From Bacteroidales bacterium (lineage in GTDB: Bacteria > Bacteroidota > Bacteroidia > Bacteroidales > UBA1556), in NCBI GenBank assembly GCA_023146135.1, contig JAGLCR010000042.1:1-64000 (forward strand): a stretch of 64,000 nucleotides of DNA, given 5' to 3'. Below are positions 46,630 to 57,038 of the stretch, piece after piece. Both the position numbers and the translations under genes were made by a program. Within the stretch, counting starts at the first letter, position 1. Every line of letters starts with the position of its first letter. Below the pieces are notes generated by a model. That model was not told where the DNA came from, made no database searches, and was given only the letters and a program-made list of their open reading frames with translations.

Positions 46630-49230
46630 CTACCTAACCAACTTCAAAACTTCCTCCCCAATACCAATAGAATACCCCTCATGAAAATAAATAATCTCAT
46701 TCTTTGGGTTTACCAAAATGATATATGGAAATTCACTACCTATTTTTTTACCCAAGCTCTTTTCAATCTCAGCAAGATATTTTAGCTCTGGGTCGAAAAG
46801 AAAACGTGCTGTGGAGGGTAAATTACCGAAGTAGTTTTTATCCAATTTACTAATATCAATCTTAGTTTCACTAATAAGCTTTAACGTAATATTTTGGCTT
46901 TCTAGCTTTTCTTTCACTGCTCCAAGATCTTGTACTGCGTGTTTGGAGGGTTCGTTATTGGGTTGATACCATACATAGATTTGATAAACGGGTTCGGTGG
47001 AACAGGCTTTGGGCTTTTCCACATCATGCAATAGTTTTATTCTTATCATGGGCATTCTACCCAAAACTTCAACCTTATGATCTTGTTTGCGCAGCTGCAC
47101 CTTTACTTTATTGGTATCATTTGTTTGTAGATTAAAGAAATCGAAATGAACCAAAACACTTCCTTCTGAAATACGGTTTCCAGTGGTTAAGCGGTAGTTT
47201 CCTATTGGGAGTTTCAAAATATTAAAATCATTTAGGTTTTTATCCCAATCATATTCTAGAGTGTAATACTGTCCGTTTCGCTGCTGGGCTAAGGTAAAGT
47301 GCTTATAATAAAGTAGTTTATCTGCACTGTCAGGGTTTGTCAATTGAAGATAGCCCAGCTCATTTTCCACAGGAAGCAAGGTTTTAATATCACCAGTCAT
47401 TTTTTTCCATTCGCCTTTACTATAATATTCTGGTTTTAATGTTCCAGGCTCCAGTCGTGCAGGAGTCCCATGAGCACGGAATAGTGCTATTCGCATTTGG
47501 TCGGCAGATTTCTTATCGCTCTTTCTAGTTTTGTAAATTCCTTCGGGACTAATAAGAACACGATAGAAATTCCATTGATTATTAATTTGCACATTGCGGT
47601 CAACCCAAGTTTTGAATTTATTTTTTGCAATGTTTTCTTGGATAAAACCTCGCCAAGGGCTAAGATACTCAAGGCTGATTCGTGGGTTGAGCAAGTATTT
47701 ATCATATATTTCTTTATCCTTAATTCCACTATTTAGGAATTTGGGTGTATTTAGTAAATGGTCGTTAAGTATGGGTATTTTTGTATCGTGCAAATCTTTT
47801 GTAGCAATTGCATTCAATAAATCTAGAGACATTTGTTTACGATCGCTAGGTGCTTTATCTACAAATTCCGTAATGCTATTCCAGTTGGCTCTTGAGTTTT
47901 GCATAATGGGCCAAAGCTCATCAAAATCCAACTTATTTCGTTGAGCCATTGCTTGACATTGGGCCGAATCCATAAAGGTTTTTTCATGCTCTGTTCGCAT
48001 CTGGTCTTCCTCTTTCAATCGTTTATCATTTTCTGCTTTGCCAGAGGCTGATACTTTTCTTGGCTCAGGTTTTACCGGAGGAACATAGTTAAAGTCTATC
48101 AAATAGGCTTTACCCGCATTTTGATTAAGAGTAAGATAAACGGTGTCAGTATTTAGTAGGCTAATATTTTTCCAATTAAAATAGGAATCTTTATGAGCCC
48201 AAACCAAAAGACTCCCCATTCCTGTTTCGAAGGAAGTAATACCCTCTTTATCAGTGGTTTTGGGTGCAATGGAATAATACTCACCATAATTATAAAGTTG
48301 AAAATCGACTTTTGCATTTTCAAGAGGTTTTCCCAAGGTATCTGTGATTTTTGCGTAGAGGATTTTGGTTTCTGAATATACACTTAGGGTATTCAAAATG
48401 CTATAATTTCCTTTATCAATTAGAATGCGTTCGCTGCCTTGGTATTTTCCAATTACACGGGTATTCACCAACATCGCTCGACGAGCAGGCTCAGTAAACC
48501 AGCCCATATTTGCTTCGGGCACAGGTTCGCAGGCCCCGTAGAAATGCCATTTTCCATTGGCCCAGAACTCTACCCAGGCATGATTATCATCAGTATGAGC
48601 CCAGCGCGGTGTGTAAACCTGTCGTGCAGGAATGCCCACAGAGCGTAATGCAGCAACAGTAAATGTAGATTCCTCACCACATCGTCCATAGCCATTGAGG
48701 TAGGTTGTCAAAGGAGAGGAGGTGCGACTATCCGATGCTTGATAGGCCACATGCTCATGACACCAATGATTTACCTCCAAAGCTGCTTGGAGCATATCCA
48801 GATCTTTTACCCGGTCTTTTAGCTGACTGTAAAAGAAAATACGTGAATAGTCTATGTTTTCATTGTTTACCCGAATGGGTAATACGAAATGCCGAAAAAC
48901 ATCTTCTGGTATTGTTTTGCCCCAAGTCATTGTTGAACGCACAATAATAGTTTGTTTTACAAATTCGGCAAACTGCCTTGGAGAATAGTCCGCCATATCG
49001 CTCAATGGCATATAAGCATACAGAAACTGATAGGCCTCTTTTTGCTCTTGATTCAGGTCATTGGAAGCTTCTTCAATTTCTTTAAATACTTCATGACTGA
49101 TATTTTTGCTCAGTGCTTGGTATTTTACTTCAACCGTATCACGATAACTTTTGTTGGTGATAAAATGCTTTTGTGCAAAGCTTAGGTTTAGGATAAACAA
49201 TAAAATTATTAGAGTTGCTGCTTGTTTCAT
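46630..49230 (-). CDS. Transglutaminase-like domain protein, secreted
   Basis: GYGRCGEESTFTVAALRSVGIPARQVY...HAWVEFW; start moved to MKQAATLIILLFILNLSFAQ (signal peptide); the 29 extra N-terminal residues in the ORF track come from repeat DNA. Confidence 0.85.
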   Translation of the reverse strand: MKQAATLIILLFILNLSFAQKHFITNKSYRDTVEVKYQALSKNISHEVFKEIEEASNDLNQEQKEAYQFLYAYMPLSDMADYSPRQFAEFVKQTIIVRSTMTWGKTIPEDVFRHFVLPIRVNNENIDYSRIFFYSQLKDRVKDLDMLQAALEVNHWCHEHVAYQASDSRTSSPLTTYLNGYGRCGEESTFTVAALRSVGIPARQVYTPRWAHTDDNHAWVEFWANGKWHFYGACEPVPEANMGWFTEPARRAMLVNTRVIGKYQGSERILIDKGNYSILNTLSVYSETKILYAKITDTLGKPLENAKVDFQLYNYGEYYSIAPKTTDKEGITSFETGMGSLLVWAHKDSYFNWKNISLLNTDTVYLTLNQNAGKAYLIDFNYVPPVKPEPRKVSASGKAENDKRLKEEDQMRTEHEKTFMDSAQCQAMAQRNKLDFDELWPIMQNSRANWNSITEFVDKAPSDRKQMSLDLLNAIATKDLHDTKIPILNDHLLNTPKFLNSGIKDKEIYDKYLLNPRISLEYLSPWRGFIQENIAKNKFKTWVDRNVQINNQWNFYRVLISPEGIYKTRKSDKKSADQMRIALFRAHGTPARLEPGTLKPEYYSKGEWKKMTGDIKTLLPVENELGYLQLTNPDSADKLLYYKHFTLAQQRNGQYYTLEYDWDKNLNDFNILKLPIGNYRLTTGNRISEGSVLVHFDFFNLQTNDTNKVKVQLRKQDHKVEVLGRMPMIRIKLLHDVEKPKACSTEPVYQIYVWYQPNNEPSKHAVQDLGAVKEKLESQNITLKLISETKIDISKLDKNYFGNLPSTARFLFDPELKYLAEIEKSLGKKIGSEFPYIILVNPKNEIIYFHEGYSIGIGEEVLKLVR

Positions 49231-49256
49231 ATTTAGTGTTTTATATTTCATATTTA

Positions 49257-49367
49257 GTGTACTCGAACCCTGAGCTTGTCGAAGGCTATGTTTTGGATAC
49301 TCGAACCAGCCTGTCAAAGGGTGTGTTTTGTGTACTCGGGCCCTGAGTCTGTTGAAGGGTTGAGTAC
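49257..49367. repeat. Three tandem ~37-bp REP-like units
   Basis: TGTACTCGAACCCTGAGCTTGTCGAAGGCTATGTTTTG / GATACTCGAACCAGCCTGTCAAAGGGTGTGTTTTG / TGTACTCGGGCCCTGAGTCTGTTGAAGGGTTGAGTAC. Confidence 0.8.
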
Positions 49368-50489
49368 AAAGTCTAAAAAATTGTCTCGATTTATAGTGCT
49401 ATAATTGGCCTGAGGGTAAGTGTCTGTCCAAGTTTTGGGAGGCTTTGTTGTTTTTTTAGAATATTTTATTTCCAAAGCATTAATCTGTTTCCCCAATACT
49501 TCAATCAAATCTATTTCACCACCAGTATAAACACGCCAGAAATGGAATTTACTTCGATCACCTTGATAGCGTAGGTATTTAATTCGTTCAGCTATCACAA
49601 AGTTTTCCCAGATAGCACCAATATCTTGTCGCTTCTCCATAGGGCGAAAATCTTCTATTAGCATATTTCGAATTCCTAAATCGTAGAAATAGTATTTATC
49701 TTTTTTACGCACTTCTTTACTAAGGTTTTTACTGTAGCCTTGCAGTTTGAATATCACAAAAGACTTTTCCAGTAAATCCAAATAATGAATCACTGCATCT
49801 CGACTCATCTCCAATTCTTGACTAAGTTTATTGATGGAAATTTGTGATCCAATACGATAGGCTAGAAGTTCAAGTAATTGATGAATTTTGATAGAATTAC
49901 GAATTCGTGATAATTCCAATACATCTTTATAAAGGTAGGAACTCACAATTTCTTCTAGCATTTCTATTTTATCGGACTTTGTTTTGGTTGTATAAACTTC
50001 TGGGTATAAGCCATAATTCATATAATCATCCAATGATTCACCGATTTCATAAGGGTTCATCGAAGCTCTCAGTTCGTGCATGGAAAGAGGATACATTGTA
50101 TAAACCCATTTACGACCTGCCAAAGAATCGCTTATTTGATAAGCAATGTCGAATGAAGATGAACCAGTTACTAAAAGTTTAAGGTCAGGTAGTTCGTCGT
50201 GTATAATTTTTAGGTTAACTCCCAGGTCCTTTATTCGCTGAGCTTCATCAATAAACAACATATCATAGCCCTCGGTAAGGTCTTGTATCTTTTTCAAGTC
50301 TCTTGATGAAAGAATATCATGATGCTTTGATAAATCAGCATTGATTTGGAGTGTTTTTAATCCTAAATCATCAATGATTTGACGAGCTAATGTCGTTTTT
50401 CCTACCTGTCGAGCACCATATAGAATTACAATTCGATTGCTATTTTGAACTCTATCCTTTACTCTATTAGTTAAATCTCTGTAAATCAT
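49314..50489 (-). CDS. AAA ATPase with DUF4143-like C-terminus
   Basis: YGARQVGKTTLARQ, MLFIDEAQRI, LVTGSSSFDI, TGGEIDLIE. Confidence 0.9.
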   Translation of the reverse strand: MIYRDLTNRVKDRVQNSNRIVILYGARQVGKTTLARQIIDDLGLKTLQINADLSKHHDILSSRDLKKIQDLTEGYDMLFIDEAQRIKDLGVNLKIIHDELPDLKLLVTGSSSFDIAYQISDSLAGRKWVYTMYPLSMHELRASMNPYEIGESLDDYMNYGLYPEVYTTKTKSDKIEMLEEIVSSYLYKDVLELSRIRNSIKIHQLLELLAYRIGSQISINKLSQELEMSRDAVIHYLDLLEKSFVIFKLQGYSKNLSKEVRKKDKYYFYDLGIRNMLIEDFRPMEKRQDIGAIWENFVIAERIKYLRYQGDRSKFHFWRVYTGGEIDLIEVLGKQINALEIKYSKKTTKPPKTWTDTYPQANYSTINRDNFLDFVLNPSTDSGPEYTKHTL

Positions 50490-50537
50490 GACTAAATATT
50501 ATAGTTGTGAATTGCAAATATACATAAAAATATTATG

Positions 50538-50633
50538 AATCAGCAAAAATAACGCTAAAAATGCTGATGAATCGGCAAAAATAACGTTAAAAATGCTGAT
50601 AAAACAGCATAATTAACGTTAATACTAAAAATG
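50538..50633. repeat. Three 32-bp tandem repeats upstream of the DUF4143 ATPase
   Basis: AATCAGCAAAAATAACGCTAAAAATGCTGATG / AATCGGCAAAAATAACGTTAAAAATGCTGATA / AAACAGCATAATTAACGTTAATAC... Confidence 0.8.
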
Positions 50634-50791
50634 AACGGAAATATTTTGCGTTAAACAGAGATAATTACAACTCATCCTTATAATTCGACAGTTCGGTAAG
50701 TATAATTTTCGCAAGCACTTTTCTCGACTTAGTTTTGCCGCAGTTAATCAGAAATACTAAAACTTAATTAATTATACTTAAATTTGAAATC

Positions 50792-51820
50792 ATGAAAAAA
50801 CAAGAAAACAAGATTACGAAACATGTACTTAATGTTAGCATTATTATCGCTATCAGCGTTGCAATTACTTTTATGTTCGGTAGTAGTACCTGGCAGTGGC
50901 AAGAGATTCTTTTGAATATTGCTTATGGAGCCCTTATTGGATTAAGCATAGCTATTGGAAGCAGCTTTATATCTAAGAGAATGTTGAAGGATGGCAATTG
51001 GTTGGACAAGCCCATCAAACGATTTATTGCTGTTATCGTTGCCGTATCCATTTACATTATTGTGGATGTGATATTAGTAAATATTGTTTGGTTCAATATT
51101 ACACAAGACCTTAGTATTGCGGATCTCCTTCATAGCAACTTCTTTATATGGATTGTTCTTACAGAGTTAATGATTGGAATGATTATCTATTTGATTATAG
51201 TCTCGGCTCGTTTTGCTAAATCATTAAACGAATTTTATGTAGAGGCCGAAGAGCAAAAGCGTGAGCTTAATCATTATAAATATGCCACTTTAAAAAATCA
51301 AGTAAATCCACATTTCCTTTTTAATAGTTTGAATGTATTAAGTGCATTAATATATAAGGATGTGGAAAAGGCAGATGATTTTATAGGGAAGTTGTCAAAC
51401 ATCTATCGCTATGTACTGGATGTGCAAGACGAAGAAGTGGTGAGTGTAGAGCAGGAAGTTGCTTTTGCCAAGGATTTTCTATTTCTTCAAGCGATTCGCT
51501 TTGGCGATAATTTGAAGTACGATATAAATGTATCTACTGATAAGATGATTATTCCCATGGCTTTGCAGATATTGATTGAGAATGCTTTGAAACATAATGT
51601 GATATCGGAGGAGCATCAGTTAGAAATAAAGATAAGCAGTGATAAACAATATGTGATAGTATCAAATAATGTAATGCTGAAACAAAGCAGTGAAGCTTCC
51701 CATGAGTTAGGTTTGGCTAATATCAAGGGTCGGTATAAGTTTTTAACCGATATGGAAGTAAAAATTACAGAATCAACAAATCGTTTTGAGGTTTGTTTAC
51801 CTTTATTGAATTTGAAATAA
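50792..51820 (+). CDS. LytS/YehU-type sensor histidine kinase
   Basis: NQVNPHFLFNSLNVLSALIYKD; TM N-terminus; QILIENALKHN. Confidence 0.92.
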   Translation: MKKQENKITKHVLNVSIIIAISVAITFMFGSSTWQWQEILLNIAYGALIGLSIAIGSSFISKRMLKDGNWLDKPIKRFIAVIVAVSIYIIVDVILVNIVWFNITQDLSIADLLHSNFFIWIVLTELMIGMIIYLIIVSARFAKSLNEFYVEAEEQKRELNHYKYATLKNQVNPHFLFNSLNVLSALIYKDVEKADDFIGKLSNIYRYVLDVQDEEVVSVEQEVAFAKDFLFLQAIRFGDNLKYDINVSTDKMIIPMALQILIENALKHNVISEEHQLEIKISSDKQYVIVSNNVMLKQSSEASHELGLANIKGRYKFLTDMEVKITESTNRFEVCLPLLNLK

Positions 51821-51827
51821 TAGAGTT

Positions 51828-52583
51828 ATGAGAGTAATCATAATAGAAGATGAAAAATTTGCTTTTGAAAAACTAGCATTAATGCTTAGTAAGCTCGATG
51901 ATACAATTGATATCATTGGGCATGCTAAGTCCATTAAGGATGCAGTAATTCTAATTGAGGAATCGGAGAATATCGACTTGGCCTTTTTCGATATTCAGTT
52001 GGCCGATGGATTAAGCTTTTCCATATTCGATAAGGTGGAGGTAGGCTTTCCAATTATATTCACCACCGCCTTTGATCATCATGCCATACGAGCATTTAAG
52101 CACAATAGTATCGATTATTTATTGAAACCCATTCGTATAACAGATTTGAGTCAAGCCATAAATAAGTATAAGAAACTATGGAAGCCAAGCTCGGAATCGG
52201 TAGCAAGCCTGATTGATGAGATAAAACAATTGAAACCAAAACTATTCAAAGAGCGGTTTACTGTAAAAGTGGGAGAGCATATTAAGATGATTAAAACTGA
52301 GGATATTTCTTGCTTTTATAGTTTCGAGAAGGGGACATTTATTCAAACCAGAGAAAATCGGAATTACCTGATAGACTTTTCTTTGGATGATTTATACGAA
52401 CTGCTTAAAACAACGAAATTCTATCGCGTAAATCGAAAATACATTGTGAATATCGATTATATTGAAGATATGATTTCTTATTCTAATTCAAGGTTGAAGT
52501 TAATTCTTAACCCAGCCACTGACGACGATATCATTGTAAGTCGTGAGCGAGTTAAGGGCTTTAAAGAATGGTTGGAAAAGTAA
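51828..52583 (+). CDS. LytTR-family response regulator
   Basis: IIEDEKFA, DLAFFDIQLADG, FKHNSIDYLLKPI, FYRVNRKYIVNIDYIE. Confidence 0.93.
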   Translation: MRVIIIEDEKFAFEKLALMLSKLDDTIDIIGHAKSIKDAVILIEESENIDLAFFDIQLADGLSFSIFDKVEVGFPIIFTTAFDHHAIRAFKHNSIDYLLKPIRITDLSQAINKYKKLWKPSSESVASLIDEIKQLKPKLFKERFTVKVGEHIKMIKTEDISCFYSFEKGTFIQTRENRNYLIDFSLDDLYELLKTTKFYRVNRKYIVNIDYIEDMISYSNSRLKLILNPATDDDIIVSRERVKGFKEWLEK

Positions 52584-52587
52584 ATGT

Positions 52588-53658
52588 TTAAACCTTCTCC
52601 TCTTCTAGTATATCATCCACAAGTATAGATTTGAATACTTTATAAGTAATACTTAGTACTACGGCTCCAACAAATAAACCAATAATGCCCGACATCATCA
52701 TACCACCAATAGCGCCCAATAGAATGGCAAGCATAGGCACATCTACTCCACGGCCTAATAATATTGGTTTTAGAAAAGCATCGCTTGCGCTTACTAAAAT
52801 ACTCCAAATTAGGAAAATAACTGCTGGTGTTGTATCAGCGATATTAAAACCATAAATGGCCAAAGGTAGTAGTATCAATAGAGGAGGTAATTGCATAATA
52901 GCTAGCAGAAGAATGATTAATGCCCATAAACCTGCTGCTGGGATACCAATTAGCATGATTCCTAAGCCTCCGGCAACTGATTGAATTATCGCTACACCTA
53001 AAACTCCTTGCACCACACTTCGGATAGTAGCGATGGATAGCTCTACGAACCCTACACCGTGTGTTCCCAGTAAGGTGTTAAAAATTGACTTAGCTGTTTT
53101 TTCGGAAGCCTTTGCTGTTGGTAATAATGCTCCAGCTATTAGAATTGAAATAATGAATAATAGTATTGTACTTCCAAATCCTGCTGCTGAGGATAAAAGC
53201 TTTGGAGCAAATTCTTTTATTTGTGGTGTAAACTTCTCTAGAGCATCTCTCAAATTATTGTTTGATAATGCCCAAAAGTCATAAATTGCATCTCCAACAA
53301 CGGGCCATTCCTGTACTTTCTCGTTTGGTGGAGGAATGTTAAGCGTTCCATTCTCCATATCAGATGTTAATCCTTGTATTCCAGAAACAGCGGAGTCAAT
53401 AAATAGAAATGATGGAATAATAACAATTGCCAAGAGGGATATTGTAATAATTATTGTTGCAAGCTTTGTTTTATTGCCCAATAGTTTAGCAAGCTTTGTG
53501 TATAAGGGATAAATAGAAACCGAGATGATTATTCCCCATAAAACTGGCATAATAAATGGCTTCACAATTTCGAAAGACCAAACCAAAAGTAGAAGAATAA
53601 AACCAATACGTAGAGTTGTGTTAATGGCTTGAGTGTAGTGTTGTTCTTTTTTATCCAT
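52588..53658 (-). CDS. AI-2E family (PerM/YdiK-like) transporter
   Basis: Eight TM layout, characteristic IWSILVSASDAFLKPILLGRGVDVPMLAILLGAIGGM. Confidence 0.88.
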   Translation of the reverse strand: MDKKEQHYTQAINTTLRIGFILLLLVWSFEIVKPFIMPVLWGIIISVSIYPLYTKLAKLLGNKTKLATIIITISLLAIVIIPSFLFIDSAVSGIQGLTSDMENGTLNIPPPNEKVQEWPVVGDAIYDFWALSNNNLRDALEKFTPQIKEFAPKLLSSAAGFGSTILLFIISILIAGALLPTAKASEKTAKSIFNTLLGTHGVGFVELSIATIRSVVQGVLGVAIIQSVAGGLGIMLIGIPAAGLWALIILLLAIMQLPPLLILLPLAIYGFNIADTTPAVIFLIWSILVSASDAFLKPILLGRGVDVPMLAILLGAIGGMMMSGIIGLFVGAVVLSITYKVFKSILVDDILEEEKV

Positions 53659-53703
53659 GAGTTCTTAAGTTCAATTAGTAAGTGCAAAGATGCACAAAAA
53701 AAG

Positions 53704-53735
53704 GCAAGCTGTTTCCAGATTGCCTTTTGTATATA
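53704..53735 (-). terminator. Terminator AAAAGGCAA...TTGCCTTTT
   Basis: 9-bp inverted repeat between 53750 CDS and perM-like gene. Confidence 0.6.
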
Positions 53736-53749
53736 ATATTGCAATAGTT

Positions 53750-54079
53750 TTATTCGTATAGAGATTCCCAGTACTGAGGTTTGGTATTTCCCTTACCCTT
53801 GTCCCAAAATTCATGTGTTACATATCGACCATCAGGAAGACGCAAACGACGATCATAGATCCATATTATTGCATTGAATTTCATATCATCCACTGCAATA
53901 GTAAAGCTAGGTTCAGCACCTTCTTCTTTAGCCGCAACTTCATCTGTCAACACGGTAAAACCATTGAACTCAAGTAATTTTTTCAGAAAATCCATGCGCT
54001 CTTTGGTAATTCCTTTTTCAACGAAGCTTACGCGTGTGCCATTTATTGCACCAAAGGTATGTTTATATGTTAAAGCCAT
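53750..54079 (-). CDS. Conserved small hypothetical protein
   Basis: 109-aa ORF directly downstream of nuoN, good coding character. Confidence 0.6.
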   Translation of the reverse strand: MALTYKHTFGAINGTRVSFVEKGITKERMDFLKKLLEFNGFTVLTDEVAAKEEGAEPSFTIAVDDMKFNAIIWIYDRRLRLPDGRYVTHEFWDKGKGNTKPQYWESLYE

Positions 54080-54090
54080 AATTCAAATCT

Positions 54091-55509
54091 TTAAAAAATG
54101 TTACTTATAGAGTTAATATAATCGTAGAATGGGCTGTAAATTCCTAGTCCCAATAGAATAGCAGAGGCTACCCCAATTCCGATTTTTGCAAAAATATCAG
54201 ATGTAAAATGTGGGATTGGATTGTCTGACTTTCGTAGGAATGCTGCACGAATTACTAATAAATAATAATAAAGTGAGATAGTGACATTCACAACAGCGAT
54301 AAAGATTAACCAATAATACTCTTGACTAGCAGCTACAACATAAAGGAAAAATTTACCAAAGAATCCTGCAATTGGGGGAATACCAGCCAAAGAGAATAGA
54401 CCAATCATAAGCGCAAGGCTAATCTTTGGATTAGTACGATAAAGACCGTTATAGTCATCAATATTCCATTTATCGCTTGCCAAACCAATCATTTGAACCG
54501 CACCGAAGATTACAATATTTGATAATACATAAATCGCAATAAAGTAAATTACAGCGCTTACTGCCAACTGATCGGCACTAAGTAAACCCATCATAATAAA
54601 ACCCGCCTGGGCAACAGAAGAGAATGCTAAAAAGCGTTGTAAATTTTGTTGACGTAGTGCAAATAAGTTACCCACAAACATGGTAAGGATAGCTATACCA
54701 TAAAGCAGGTAAGTCCAAACCCATTTCATATCTGGGAATACTTTGAATAGCAAAATCATTAACATAAATACAGCTGCTCCCTTTGATATTACAGATAAGA
54801 AACTGGCTACCGGAGTAGGAGCTCCTTCATATACATCAGCGGTCCAGAAGTGGAAGGGTACCAATGAAATTTTGAATGCCATGCCTGAGAAAATCATGAT
54901 TAATCCTAGTATTGATAAATAGGAATATCCGAATTCGCCCGCCATTTGGCTAAAATAAAGAGATCCGCTGATTGCGTACATAATAGATATACCAAATAAT
55001 AGAATTCCTGACGAAAGTGCAGCAGATAATATTAATTTGATACCTGCTTCTGACGATTTACGACTGAATACATCATAGGATGCCAAAGCAGCGACTGGTA
55101 ATGTTGCCAATTCTAGTCCGATATAAAGCATAATAAAGTGTCCAGAAGAAATCATATAAAACATACCCAATAAGGATGCTATTATTAGGACATAGAATTC
55201 GCCTACTTTTTTCAAAGGAAGCATTTTAGCATTCACCCATGATGATGATATTAGGAGTATTAATAGCACCCCAATATTAAGGATGTTCTTAAATGCAGCG
55301 ATGAGAGGAGTAGTAACAAACATTTCTCCAAACAAGGTTCCTGTTTCCAATGGCAATAATCCAATCACAGTATGAATGGCAAAAAGTACAATGGCAATAA
55401 TATTTACCTTCTTTTTATCGTCGGTAAAGATATCAGCCAGTAACAATATGAGAATAGTAATTGCTAATACAATTTCGTGTCTCATTAATAAAAAAGTGTT
55501 CCAGTTCAT
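54091..55509 (-). CDS. nuoN: NADH-quinone oxidoreductase subunit N
   Basis: Operon position; FHFWTADVYEGAPTPVASFLSV. Confidence 0.95.
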   Translation of the reverse strand: MNWNTFLLMRHEIVLAITILILLLADIFTDDKKKVNIIAIVLFAIHTVIGLLPLETGTLFGEMFVTTPLIAAFKNILNIGVLLILLISSSWVNAKMLPLKKVGEFYVLIIASLLGMFYMISSGHFIMLYIGLELATLPVAALASYDVFSRKSSEAGIKLILSAALSSGILLFGISIMYAISGSLYFSQMAGEFGYSYLSILGLIMIFSGMAFKISLVPFHFWTADVYEGAPTPVASFLSVISKGAAVFMLMILLFKVFPDMKWVWTYLLYGIAILTMFVGNLFALRQQNLQRFLAFSSVAQAGFIMMGLLSADQLAVSAVIYFIAIYVLSNIVIFGAVQMIGLASDKWNIDDYNGLYRTNPKISLALMIGLFSLAGIPPIAGFFGKFFLYVVAASQEYYWLIFIAVVNVTISLYYYLLVIRAAFLRKSDNPIPHFTSDIFAKIGIGVASAILLGLGIYSPFYDYINSISNIF

Positions 55510-55522
55510 TTCTATATATTTT

Positions 55523-57019
55523 TTAGATTATTCCTTGAATAAATGGTCCAACAGCTCCGTCGATGATATCGATCCAGAAAAATGGGAAGATACCGATCAA
55601 AATACTAAATAGCACTAATACAAAAGTACCGACCTTTTCGTACCAAGTAATTGGTGGTAGATCTTTATATTCGTCCATAACAGGTCCCATAAGCATTTTA
55701 CCCACCACACGCAAGATGTAAACAGCAGTTACAACGATAGATGAAACCGCAATTATGGTGATTATCCTATGAAATAGGTCAGGATGTTCAAAAGCCCCCA
55801 CAAAAATGTTCATTTCAGCAACGAAGCCTGAGAACATTGGTAAACCTAGGTTTGCCATACCTGCAATCACATAGAGGGCGCCAATGACGGGCATAACTGT
55901 CATTAGGCCACCCATTTTGCTTACAATACGAGTATGAGTACGTCCGTATATTATACCAATTAAGGCAAAGAATAGGGCTGTGATAAATCCGTGAGACAGT
56001 GATTGTAGCATTGCTCCACGCCATCCAATTTCGTTCATCATTAATAAACCTAATAAAACCAATCCAAGGTGACTCACTGAGGAGTATGCATTGATATATT
56101 TAAGGTCGGTCTGTCTAATAGCACTAAGTGCTCCATATGACACCCCGATAACGGCCAGTATCATAAATGGCACTACCCAGTAATGTGCTCCTTGTGGCAT
56201 TAGATACATCGCAACACGAAAGATACCATATCCACCTAGTTTCATCAATACACCTGCGTGAAGCATGGATACCGCTGTTGGTGCTGACGCATGACCATCA
56301 GGAGACCAAGTATGAAAAGGGAAGAAGGCGCCAATTACTGCAAAGCCAATAAAGGCTAAAGGATAGAAAATTATCTGAGCACTTTCAGGTATTGCAACCT
56401 GCTTGATTTCCAAAATATTGAATGTTAATCCTGCCAATCCTATGGCATCAGGATTTGAGTTCATATACAATCCAAAAATACTTACAAGTACTAGGGCCGA
56501 AGCTCCCATAAGCATTAAAGTAAGTTTCATGGCTGAATACTCTTTGGGCCCTGTTCCCCAAACCCCAATTAAAAGGTACATTGGTATTACTGCAATTTCG
56601 TAGAATACGAACATAGTAAATAAGTCCAATGAGATAAAGAAGCCATAAACTCCTGATGAAAGTACGATCAACCAAATAAAGAATTCCTTGGTTAAATCAC
56701 TTACTTTCCATGATATGAAAGTACCTGTCATTACAATGATTGATGTAAGCATAATCATTAAAACAGAAATACCATCCACGCCAATTAGGTAGTGAATATT
56801 GAAAGGTTCAAACCACATTAGATCTCTCATGAAGACCATAGTGTCTGTGTTTCCACCATTTTTTAGCTGTAAAAATTGGTACAATAGGTTGAATGCCATT
56901 ACAACTTGTACAATTGCACCTGCCAGGGTAACTAAGCGGTAATTGTTTTGACCTTTGGTAAAGATCAATGCAATTACGGTTAGAACCGGCATTACGACGA
57001 ATAATGTTAATATATCCAT
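55523..57019 (-). CDS. nuoM: NADH-quinone oxidoreductase subunit M
   Basis: FPFHTWSPDGHASAPTAVSMLHAGVLMKLGGYG. Confidence 0.95.
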   Translation of the reverse strand: MDILTLFVVMPVLTVIALIFTKGQNNYRLVTLAGAIVQVVMAFNLLYQFLQLKNGGNTDTMVFMRDLMWFEPFNIHYLIGVDGISVLMIMLTSIIVMTGTFISWKVSDLTKEFFIWLIVLSSGVYGFFISLDLFTMFVFYEIAVIPMYLLIGVWGTGPKEYSAMKLTLMLMGASALVLVSIFGLYMNSNPDAIGLAGLTFNILEIKQVAIPESAQIIFYPLAFIGFAVIGAFFPFHTWSPDGHASAPTAVSMLHAGVLMKLGGYGIFRVAMYLMPQGAHYWVVPFMILAVIGVSYGALSAIRQTDLKYINAYSSVSHLGLVLLGLLMMNEIGWRGAMLQSLSHGFITALFFALIGIIYGRTHTRIVSKMGGLMTVMPVIGALYVIAGMANLGLPMFSGFVAEMNIFVGAFEHPDLFHRIITIIAVSSIVVTAVYILRVVGKMLMGPVMDEYKDLPPITWYEKVGTFVLVLFSILIGIFPFFWIDIIDGAVGPFIQGII

Positions 57020-57038
57020 GTTGTTTCTTATCTAATAA

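Noticed and set aside
47487-48947. Multiple 60-116 aa ORFs on both strands over the transglutaminase gene
   Set aside because: Fully contained in a convincing CDS, no start/promoter or family signature.
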